A DNA stretch of 6,370 bases, taken from positions 1 to 6,370 of the forward strand of contig CAIXRL010000431.1 in NCBI GenBank assembly GCA_903921835.1, written 5' to 3'. This document shows positions 1 to 5,258 of this stretch, piece after piece. A program made the position numbers and the translations under genes. Origin of the DNA: Candidatus Eiseniibacteriota bacterium (GTDB lineage: Bacteria; Eisenbacteria; RBG-16-71-46). Every line of letters starts with the position of its first letter. The first letter of the stretch is position 1. Under the pieces are notes generated by a model. It searched no databases and was not told the DNA's origin. It saw nothing but the letters and a program-made list of their open reading frames with translations.

Positions 1-1427
1 GTGGTGGTGAGGTTGCCGCCGGTGTTGATGGTCTCGAACGCCATCCGCACGCCGGAGACACGCACCTTCTCGAGCGTGTTCACGGCCAGCGCCGCGCGGT
101 CGCCGCGCGCCTCCAGCGCCGAGACGCCGGGCGTGATCGCCGCGAAGCGCGAGCGGATGACGTCGTTGGTGGTCGCGCTCGCGTACGGATCGATCGCCCA
201 CACCTGGCGCAGCGCGTAGTACGCGGCGCGCGGGTACTCCTCGAACAGGCCGCGGCCGTCGGGTCGGCCCTTGGCACAGATGCCCCACCACTCCTCGTTC
301 ATGTTGTTCTCGCCCTGAACGTAGTCCTCGGTGTATCCGCCGTTGGGCCACGAGGCATTGGAGTCGTGGATGTCGAGCCGCTCCTCCTGCTTGTACTTCC
401 ACCAGCCGTCCGACCACTGGAACACGCACCCGCCGATCGCGTTGCCCTCCTGGCCGTGGCCGGCGCTCTTCTCGTAGATCTCGCGCCACTGGCCGATCAG
501 GTAGCGTGCCTGCATGGGCTGATCCTCGCGCATCTCGCGGGCGTTGAACGCGTCGGAGCCGAACTCGCTGTACATGACCGGGATGCCGAGCTTGTCGTGC
601 ACGACCTTGAACAGGTCGCCCGAGGAGATGCCGCGGTAGACGTTCGTGCCGAGGATGTCGATGTCCTTACACTCGCTGGCGATCAGGTCGACGTACTGCA
701 GGTCGCCGTTGGCGATGGCCACCGGCACGCCGGGGTCCTGCGCCTTGGTGGCGCGCGCGATCTCGTCGAACAGCGAGTAGAGGAAGCGGGCGCGGGCGGT
801 GTTTCGCTCGCCCTTGGGCAGTGCCTCGATCTCGAACGAGCTCCAGGACAGGCCGTAGTTGTTCTCGTTGCCGAGCAGGTACATGAGCACGCCGGGCGTG
901 CCCCGGTAGCGCTTCACCATGGCGGCCACGTCGGCGGCCAGCGCGGCGCGCACGTGCGGGTCGGAGTAGTCGGTGTCCTTGTGCCACACGCCGTCGAGCG
1001 TGAAGCCGTAGCGGCCGACCGTGTGGTTGATGATGCAGTAGATGCCGTAGCGGTCGTGGATGTACTTCACCCAGCGCGGCGGAATGCCCGCGTAAATGCG
1101 GATGGCGTTGCAGCCCATGCCGGCCAGCAGCGACATCTCGCGGTCCAGGGCCGCGGTGACGACTTCGTCGGGCTGCTGGAACAGGTCATAGGCGTAGTTC
1201 TGCCCGATCGGGACGTAGTCCCAGTTCATGCCGCGCACCAGGAAGTCCTGGCCGGCCACCTGCAGGCGCGAACCCGTGGAGTCGGTGACGACCCGCACCG
1301 GATCGCGGAGGTCGGCGCCGGCGCCGGCGAACGACACGACGGGAGCGAGCGCGAGGAACAGCAGCGCCGACATCCCCGCGAGGATCCGGGCGCTGCGCTG
1401 CGGCCTGTGCATGGGGAACGGCTTCAC
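1..1427 (-). CDS. Secreted TIM-barrel glycoside hydrolase, GH2-like, 3' end beyond window
   Basis: The gene is open for 475 codons from a GTG at 1427 and runs off the left edge. Residues 1-36 look like a Sec signal peptide: basic start with K2, R8, R11 and R14, a hydrophobic core ALLFLALAPVV, then an Ala-rich cleavage region. The barrel begins near residue 65 with RGMNWDYVPIG. The motif LLGNENNYGL places the likely acid/base at E188, and VMYSEFGSDAF places the likely nucleophile at E288, as in clan GH-A. Other conserved-looking patches are FQWSDGWWK (336-344) and NNMNEEWWGICAKG (374-387). From memory of the family, this matches proteins annotated as glycoside hydrolase family 2 TIM-barrel. 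The substrate is not evident; a beta-linked glycan is inferred from the GH1 neighbour. The usual GH2 N-terminal sugar-binding sandwich is absent. The start overlaps the stop of the GH1 gene in GTGA, so translation is probably coupled. GH5 is an alternative family assignment. Confidence 0.92.
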   Translation of the reverse strand, partial: MKPFPMHRPQRSARILAGMSALLFLALAPVVSFAGAGADLRDPVRVVTDSTGSRLQVAGQDFLVRGMNWDYVPIGQNYAYDLFQQPDEVVTAALDREMSLLAGMGCNAIRIYAGIPPRWVKYIHDRYGIYCIINHTVGRYGFTLDGVWHKDTDYSDPHVRAALAADVAAMVKRYRGTPGVLMYLLGNENNYGLSWSSFEIEALPKGERNTARARFLYSLFDEIARATKAQDPGVPVAIANGDLQYVDLIASECKDIDILGTNVYRGISSGDLFKVVHDKLGIPVMYSEFGSDAFNAREMREDQPMQARYLIGQWREIYEKSAGHGQEGNAIGGCVFQWSDGWWKYKQEERLDIHDSNASWPNGGYTEDYVQGENNMNEEWWGICAKGRPDGRGLFEEYPRAAYYALRQVWAIDPYASATTNDVIRSRFAAITPGVSALEARGDRAALAVNTLEKVRVSGVRMAFETINTGGNLTT

Positions 1428-2824
1428 GGGCGTCTCCTTGTGTGGTGCTGCGGTGCGTCGTCCTCGATCGCGCCACGCGCGATGAAGTCGCGATACCAGT
1501 GCGCGCTGGCGCGCGCGGTCCTTTGCTGCGTGGCGTAGTCCACGTGGTGGAGGCCGAAGCGCCTGGCCACGCCCTCACCCCACTCGAAGTTGTCCATCAG
1601 CGACCATGCGAAGTACCCACGCAGCGGCACCCCTTCCGCGATCGCATCCCGCGCCGCCTCGAGGTGCGCGCGCAGGAACTCCACGCGCCGCGGGTCGGCG
1701 ATGGGGCCGGGCGCGGCAGGCGCGGCGGGCGGATCGCCGAACGCGGCGCCATTCTCGGTGACGTGGATCGCGGCGGGCGCGTACTCGTCCCGCACACGCA
1801 CGAGGATGTCGCGCAGGCCGCGCGGGTGGGCCTCCCAACCCATGTCGGTGAGCTGGTCGTCGGGCACGGGCCGAATCTGGAGCGGGCGGCCGTCGGGACC
1901 TGCCCTGACCACCGCGCGGCTGTAGTAGTTCACGCCGAGGAAGTCGGTGGGAGTGGCGATGCAGGCCATATCGCCCGGAAACACGAAGTCGAGCCCCGCA
2001 CCGTCGAGGTGGCCGCGGCGCACGCGATCGGCCACGGCGTCCGCCGGGTACGCGCCGCCGAACAACGGGTCCAGGTACCAGCGATTGAACTCGCCGTCGA
2101 ATTCGCGCGCGGCGTCGCGGTCGGCGGGCGAATCGGTCGCCGCTTCCACGGGCGAGAGCAGCAGCACGATTCCGGCCTCGGCACCGGGCGCATTGCGCCG
2201 CAGCACCTCGACCGCGCGGCCGTGCGACAGCAGCAGGTGGTGCGCGACGCGCAGCGCCCCGCCGGGCGAGCGGTGCCCCGGCGCGTGCGCACCGCGCTCG
2301 TAGCCCAGGTGCGCGACGCACCACGGCTCGTTGTGCGTCACCCAATGGCGCACGCGGTCGCCGAGCCGGCGGCTCACGGCGTCCGCGTACGCGGTGAAGG
2401 CGTCCACGGCGGCGCGCGACGTCCAGCCGCCGTGGTCCTGCAGCGCCTGCGGCACGTCCCAGTGGTTGAGCGTCACGAAGGGGCTGATGCCCGCCGCCAG
2501 CAGCCCGTCCACGAGCGCGTCGTAGAAGTCGAGCCCCCCGGCGTTGACCCGGCCGACGCCCGAGGGCAGCACGCGCGGCCACGCGATCGAGAACCGGTAG
2601 GCGTTGACGCCCAACTCTCGCATCAGCTCCACGTCCTCGCGCCAGCGGTGGAAGTGGTCGCACGCCACGCTCGGGTCGCTGCCGTCCTTGATGTTGCCCG
2701 GCACGCTCGCGTAGCGGTCCCAGATGGACTCGCCGCGGCCGCCCTCGGCCACGGCGCCCTCGATCTGTTGCGCCGACGTGGCGACGCCCCAAAGGAAGCC
2801 GGCAGGGAACGCGGCGACACCCAC
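1424..2824 (-). CDS. GH1 beta-glucosidase / beta-galactosidase, cytoplasmic
   Basis: This is a complete 466-residue family 1 glycoside hydrolase, the usual length for a single-domain bacterial enzyme. It would hydrolyse terminal beta-linked glucose or galactose from small oligosaccharides with retention of configuration. Hallmarks in order: FLWGVATSAQQIEG (10-23, Q20 in the sugar-binding site), NHWDVP (120-125), the acid/base motif THNEP with E166, NYYSR (299-303), the nucleophile motif VTENG with E357, and WSLMDNFEW (407-415, where E414 and W415 contact the glycone). The C-terminal RFGLHHVDY is also typical. There is no signal peptide, so the enzyme acts in the cytoplasm. It starts with GTG, preceded by GAGGGG at 7 bases (2832-2837), three bases after the ABC ATPase stop. 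Its TGA overlaps the next gene's GTG. Glucosidase and galactosidase cannot be told apart here; with the adjacent Opp-type ATPase, imported beta-glucan-type oligosaccharides are a reasonable inferred substrate. Confidence 0.96.
   Translation of the reverse strand: MGVAAFPAGFLWGVATSAQQIEGAVAEGGRGESIWDRYASVPGNIKDGSDPSVACDHFHRWREDVELMRELGVNAYRFSIAWPRVLPSGVGRVNAGGLDFYDALVDGLLAAGISPFVTLNHWDVPQALQDHGGWTSRAAVDAFTAYADAVSRRLGDRVRHWVTHNEPWCVAHLGYERGAHAPGHRSPGGALRVAHHLLLSHGRAVEVLRRNAPGAEAGIVLLLSPVEAATDSPADRDAAREFDGEFNRWYLDPLFGGAYPADAVADRVRRGHLDGAGLDFVFPGDMACIATPTDFLGVNYYSRAVVRAGPDGRPLQIRPVPDDQLTDMGWEAHPRGLRDILVRVRDEYAPAAIHVTENGAAFGDPPAAPAAPGPIADPRRVEFLRAHLEAARDAIAEGVPLRGYFAWSLMDNFEWGEGVARRFGLHHVDYATQQRTARASAHWYRDFIARGAIEDDAPQHHTRRRP
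1434..1439 (-). promoter_or_regulatory. Ribosome binding site deciding the GTG start of the secreted glycosidase
   Basis: AAGGAG lies 6 bases before the GTG at 1427, inside the 3' end of the GH1 gene. It favours this GTG over the in-frame ATG five codons later, and the GTG keeps the full basic n-region of the signal peptide. Confidence 0.8.
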
Positions 2825-2827
2825 GAC

Positions 2828-3961
2828 TCAGCCCCTCGCCGTCGGCGCGCCCGCCGGGTAGAGGTGGCAGCGCACGGAACGGCTGCCGAGCGTCCGCGGC
2901 TCGGGATCGGTGAGCGAGCACGCGTCGATCCGCTCGGCGCAGCGCGGGGCGAACGGGCAGCCGCTCGTCTCGTCGCGCGACGGCGCGCTGCGCGCCGCGG
3001 CCGCACCGGCGTTCGCGACCGGGCGGTCGGCGTCGGCGATCGAGGCGAGCAGCGCGCGCGTGTACGGGTGCTTCGGCGAGGCGACCAGCTCCTCGCTGGG
3101 CCCGTCCTCGACCAGGCGTCCGCGGTACAGCACGAGGATGCGGTCGGCAAGGTAGCGCGCGGAGGCGAGGTCGTGCGTGATCAGCAGGATCGCAAGTCCC
3201 TGCTCGCGCTTGAGGCGCGCGAGAATGTTGAGCACGCCCATGCGGATGGACACGTCGAGCATGGACGTGGGCTCGTCGGCCACGAGCAGGTCGGGGCTGA
3301 CCGCGAGCGCGCGGGCGATCGCGACGCGCTGGCGCTGGCCGCCGGAGAGTTCGTGCGGGTAGCGCCCGACGAACTCCTCGGGCGGATCGAGGCCCACCGT
3401 GCGCAACAGTTCGAGCACGCGGGCGTGGATCTCCGCGCGCGGCACCGCTCCGCGGCCGGTGGCGCCGTGGCGCGAAAGCGGACGTGCGAGGTGGTGGCCG
3501 ACGTCGTGCACGGGATTCAGCGAGCGCAGAGGGCCTTGCGCGCCGGCCATCGCCGAGTGGCCCGGCGAGCCGTGCCGCAGCAGCGGCCGCTCGATGTGGT
3601 GCCCGACGCTGTGCACCGGGTTCAGCGAACCGAAGGGGTCCTGGAAGACCATCTGGACGCGTCCGCGATACGCCAGCGAGGCGCGACCCGGTTCGCTGGC
3701 GAGCACGTCGGCGCCCGAGAGTCGGATCTCGCCGCCGTCGGGCGATTCGAGGCGCAACAGCATGCGTGCGATGGTGCTCTTGCCGCTCCCCGATTCCCCC
3801 ACGAGGGCGACGGCCTCGCCGTGGTGGAGCCGGAACGAGACGTCGCGGGCCGCGCAGACGTCGTGGCCGCGGGTGAACATTCCCCGGGACGTGAAGGTCT
3901 TCCGCAGTCCGCGGACTTCGAGCAAAGCGGCCGACCGTGCCTGCGAATCGGTGGCGATCAT
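2828..3961 (-). CDS. Opp/Dpp-type ABC transporter ATP-binding protein with internal duplication
   Basis: A 377-residue nucleotide-binding subunit of a peptide/nickel/oligosaccharide-type importer, resembling DppF/OppF. It energises uptake at the inner face of the cytoplasmic membrane. Motifs: Walker A GESGSGKST (55-63, K61), Q-loop VFQDP (Q107), signature LSGGQ (205-209), Walker B LLVADE (225-230), D-loop MLD, and H-loop H263. The C-terminal oligo_HPY region (HPYTRALL, 298-305) ends with CPFAPRC (C335, C341) plus C348 and C365, a four-cysteine set that binds an Fe-S cluster in some homologues. The Q-loop to signature distance is about 35 residues longer than normal because residues 104-137 are repeated at 138-172. 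Opp-family importers also carry beta-glucan and cello-oligosaccharides in some bacteria, which fits the two glycosidases downstream. The permeases, binding protein and partner ATPase are not in the window. I chose the ATG at 3961 over an in-frame TTG at 3979, because the latter lies at the ribosome binding site. Confidence 0.94.
   Translation of the reverse strand: MIATDSQARSAALLEVRGLRKTFTSRGMFTRGHDVCAARDVSFRLHHGEAVALVGESGSGKSTIARMLLRLESPDGGEIRLSGADVLASEPGRASLAYRGRVQMVFQDPFGSLNPVHSVGHHIERPLLRHGSPGHSAMAGAQGPLRSLNPVHDVGHHLARPLSRHGATGRGAVPRAEIHARVLELLRTVGLDPPEEFVGRYPHELSGGQRQRVAIARALAVSPDLLVADEPTSMLDVSIRMGVLNILARLKREQGLAILLITHDLASARYLADRILVLYRGRLVEDGPSEELVASPKHPYTRALLASIADADRPVANAGAAAARSAPSRDETSGCPFAPRCAERIDACSLTDPEPRTLGSRSVRCHLYPAGAPTARG
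3446..3652 (-). repeat. Intragenic tandem duplication in the ABC ATPase, after the Q-loop
   Basis: Copy 1 is 3551-3652 (residues 104-137, beginning MVFQDPFGSLNPVH). Copy 2 is 3446-3550 (residues 138-172, beginning MAGAQGPLRSLNPVH). From SLNPVH onward 18 of 27 residues match, including SLNPVH, VGHH, RPL and RHG, with a 105-base offset between cores. Codons differ at several conserved residues (for example AAC versus AAT for Asn), so the duplication is not recent. Reading frame is kept. Confidence 0.85.
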
Positions 3962-3967
3962 GATCGA

Positions 3968-3976
3968 ATCACCTCC
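3968..3976 (-). promoter_or_regulatory. Strong Shine-Dalgarno for the ABC ATPase gene
   Basis: GGAGGTGAT matches nine consecutive bases of the complement of the 16S rRNA 3' end. It sits just upstream of ATG 3961 and excludes the TTG at 3979 as a start. Confidence 0.85.
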
Positions 3977-3988
3977 CAAAATAGTACT

Positions 3989-4017
3989 TTGTTCGCACGT
4001 CGAACATAGTCTAGGAT
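3989..4017 (+). promoter_or_regulatory. Putative sigma70-type promoter for the 4190 gene
   Basis: TTGTTC (3989-3994) and TAGGAT (4012-4017) are separated by exactly 17 bases. The match is modest (3/6 and 4/6), but the same pair at the same spacing recurs in front of the 5259 gene. A start near 4024 would give a leader of about 166 nt. Confidence 0.55.
3990..4006. promoter_or_regulatory. Operator-like palindrome, copy A
   Basis: TGTTCG-N5-CGAACA is a perfect 6-bp inverted repeat with a 5-base centre. It overlaps the spacer of the rightward promoter and the start region of the leftward one. The arms are unchanged in copy B while the centre differs at two bases, as expected for a dimeric repressor or activator site. 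The regulator is not identifiable from this window. The arm order is opposite to the SOS-box type GAAC-N4-GTTC. Confidence 0.65.
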
Positions 4018-4034
4018 TCGCTCGTGGTTGTCAA
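4006..4034 (-). promoter_or_regulatory. Putative promoter for the ABC-GH1-GH2 operon
   Basis: On the minus strand a consensus TTGACA (4034-4029) is followed after 17 bases by GACTAT (4011-4006). A transcription start near 3999 would lie inside the palindrome and give a leader of about 38 nt carrying the strong ribosome binding site. The -10 is weak (3/6), but the -35 is perfect and the geometry fits the downstream gene. Confidence 0.55.
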
Positions 4035-4189
4035 GGGGCACGGAACCAGGAACGAATCCGGCAATCACAGCGTTTCTTTGGTCATTGGATCGAAGTCCCC
4101 CGCTCGTCCTTCCACGGAAACGGCAACTGACCCTCTCGCGATGCGATGGCAGTGACCGGAAGTCCAATCCTCAAACGAAAGGCCACGAG

Positions 4190-4798
4190 ATGAAGACGGC
4201 TACTTTTCTGGCTGGAAGTCTCTGCGCGATGGCGTTGGCCGTGGGCAGCGCCTCCGCCGCGAACCTGCTGACGAACCCCACGTTCGAGACCGGCGACCTG
4301 ACGGGCTGGGCGGCCTACCAGACGAACGGCAATGCCACGATCACGGTCCTGGCCACCGACAACGGCCCGTCCGCGCCGGGGACCCACAACGCGTTCCTGA
4401 ACAACCAGTCGGAAGCCGACGGCCTGACGATGGCCCAGACCACCCCGCTCGGCAGCGCCACTGCGGGAACCGTCTACTACTCGTACGACCTCAAGCTGGG
4501 CCAGGCGGTGAACGGCGGCGTGTGCTTCGTCGAGATGTTCGCGCAGAACGCCGCCGGCGCGGTCATCGGCAACGCGGGGCTGAAGGGCAACTACGCCCCG
4601 GCGACGTGGACCACGTATAGCGGCTCGTTCACGGCTCCGGCCGGCACGGACCACCTCACCATCCAGTTCGAAACGCCCACCGGGGCGGTCATCGGCACGA
4701 TTTCCTCGATGCACGTGGACAACGTGCTACTGACGCAGGCGCTGGGCAGCCCCACGCTCAACACCACGTGGGGCGGGCTCAAGGCCCTCTACCGGTAG
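4190..4798 (+). CDS. Secreted CBM4/9-like jelly-roll protein
   Basis: A 202-residue exported protein. Residues 1-23 form a signal peptide with K2, core FLAGSLCAMALAVGS and an ASA cleavage site before A24. C12 is not in a lipobox. The mature protein opens with NLLTNPTFETGDLTGW (25-40), a typical first strand of carbohydrate-binding-module 4/9-type and related extracellular jelly rolls. It closes the sandwich with MHVDNVLLTQ (174-183). A single Cys (C112) remains in the mature chain. The last residues contain TTWGGLKALYR, separated by a short linker, and may be a surface-anchoring or sorting tail. I start at ATG 4190 because AAAGG (4178-4182) sits 7 bases upstream and the signal peptide begins there; the frame is open further upstream without a plausible start. 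A role in glycan binding is inferred from fold and from the divergent glycosidase operon. Alternatives are a structural surface or matrix protein. Confidence 0.87.
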   Translation: MKTATFLAGSLCAMALAVGSASAANLLTNPTFETGDLTGWAAYQTNGNATITVLATDNGPSAPGTHNAFLNNQSEADGLTMAQTTPLGSATAGTVYYSYDLKLGQAVNGGVCFVEMFAQNAAGAVIGNAGLKGNYAPATWTTYSGSFTAPAGTDHLTIQFETPTGAVIGTISSMHVDNVLLTQALGSPTLNTTWGGLKALYR

Positions 4799-4826
4799 CA
4801 AGTACCGGCCTGGCAGGAGCGGAAAT

Positions 4827-4861
4827 TCGAGGCGATCGCGATCCTGGCGCGGTCGCCTCGA
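4827..4861 (+). terminator. Strong hairpin after the 4190 gene, possible terminator
   Basis: Perfect 9-base arms TCGAGGCGA (4827-4835) and TCGCCTCGA (4853-4861) are extended inward by a T-G wobble and a CGCG/CGCG pairing, giving a 14-bp stem with a 7-base loop. It begins 28 bases after the stop codon. No U-tract follows, so it could be a U-less terminator, a transcript-end stabiliser, or both. The rest of 4799-4984 is GC-rich with no coding signal that I recognise. Confidence 0.5.
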
Positions 4862-4987
4862 GGCATTCCGGGGCAGCGCCCGCCCCCGGCGGCGGCAGGC
4901 GCGGCAGGCGACCCGGACTCTTGCGCCCCGGTTCGGGCCCGGAAATCGCCGATCGGGAACGACGTTTCGTCATCCTCAAAAAACACT

Positions 4988-5016
4988 TTGTTCGCGCATC
5001 GAACATAGTCTAGGAT
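4988..5016 (+). promoter_or_regulatory. Putative sigma70-type promoter for the 5259 gene
   Basis: TTGTTC (4988-4993), a 17-base spacer and TAGGAT (5011-5016), the same hexamers and spacing as in copy A. A start near 5023 gives a leader of about 236 nt before ATG 5259. Confidence 0.58.
4989..5005. promoter_or_regulatory. Operator-like palindrome, copy B
   Basis: TGTTCG-N5-CGAACA, arms identical to copy A, centre CGCAT instead of CACGT. It lies between and overlaps the -35 side of the promoter, where a bound protein could block or modulate RNA polymerase. Confidence 0.65.
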
Positions 5017-5058
5017 TCTTCCGTGGTCGAAAAGGGGACACGGCACCATTCACTTCAC

Positions 5059-5214
5059 CGGCGGGGACACGAACTCTCCCCTCGCCGGGCGGACGTCCCC
5101 GCCGAACCGGAATGCAACCGCGAACCGGTCGGGTGGGCCGGAAGTACAGCAGGCGTCACGCGGCAACCGCCGGAGATGACGTGCACCGGGTTCTCGCCCG
5201 GCCTCAGTGCCGGG
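5059..5214 (+). other. Structured 5' leader of the 5259 gene with competing hairpins
   Basis: CGGCGGGGAC (5059-5068) pairs perfectly with GTCCCCGCCG (5095-5104). The same left arm can instead pair with TCCCC plus GCCG (5077-5087) with a two-base bulge. Further on, CCCGG (5197-5201) can pair back with CCGGG (5186-5190) or, as CCCGGC, forward with GCCGGG (5209-5214); these two hairpins exclude each other. No known riboswitch is recognised, and the high GC content raises the chance of accidental pairing. Confidence 0.35.
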
Positions 5215-5258
5215 AAAGTCGCGCATCAGAGCCCCATCCTTCTCAGGAGGCAAGCGCA

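Larger units (their letters stand above)
3986..4048. repeat. Promoter/operator module, copy A
   Basis: First copy of a 63/64-base element that recurs at 4985-5048. Fifty-four of 64 aligned columns are identical with a single one-base gap. The best-conserved stretch is 20 bases without mismatch, from the right palindrome arm through TAGGATTC. The outer conserved part includes CGTGGT, AAGGGG and CACGG. It lies in the gap between the divergent ABC operon and the first secreted-protein gene and is AT-richer than the flanking DNA. Confidence 0.9.
4985..5048. repeat. Promoter/operator module, copy B
   Basis: Second copy of the module at 3986-4048, in the same orientation and also upstream of a plus-strand secreted-protein gene. 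The leftward -35 of copy A (TTGACA) is here TTTTCG and there is no minus-strand gene to serve, so only the rightward promoter appears to be kept. Confidence 0.9.

Noticed and set aside
366..1538. A 390-codon plus-strand open frame over the GH2-like gene
   Set aside because: Antisense shadow of a gene with clear glycosidase motifs; the product is repetitive Val/Asp/Ala/His-rich sequence without recognisable domains.
1575..2921. A 448-codon minus-strand frame overlapping the GH1 gene
   Set aside because: Out-of-frame shadow with an Arg/Ala-rich translation; the GH1 frame carries all family motifs.
3990..4006. Palindrome as a LexA/SOS box
   Set aside because: Known Gram-positive-type SOS boxes read GAAC-N4-GTTC; here the arms are in the opposite order (GTTCG-N5-CGAAC), so the spacing and polarity do not match.
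1442..4009. An 855-codon open frame on the plus strand, opposite the GH1 and ABC genes
   Set aside because: It lies antisense to two genes with intact catalytic motifs. Its translation is low-complexity Arg/Val/Ala/His-rich with no domain, as expected for the opposite strand of high-GC codons.
4028..4189. N-terminal extension of the 4190 gene from an upstream TTG
   Set aside because: It would bury the signal peptide behind 54 non-hydrophobic residues and has no ribosome binding site; the ATG at 4190 has AAAGG and begins the signal peptide.
4977..5005. Palindrome followed on the minus strand by TTTTTT, resembling an intrinsic terminator
   Set aside because: The stem is only 6 bp, the T-run begins several bases after it, and no minus-strand gene enters from the right. 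The palindrome is better explained as an operator because it recurs at the same place in a promoter.
3958..5049. Two minus-strand short frames sharing the peptide pattern RILDYVR-x-ANKV
   Set aside because: The similarity is fully explained by translating the two copies of the repeated promoter module; the sequences outside the module are unrelated, and one frame covers the start of the ABC gene.
5112..5258. Upstream in-frame ATG extending the 5259 gene by 49 residues
   Set aside because: AGGAGG directly precedes the ATG at 5259 and the signal peptide starts there; the upstream part is leader RNA with GC-rich hairpins.
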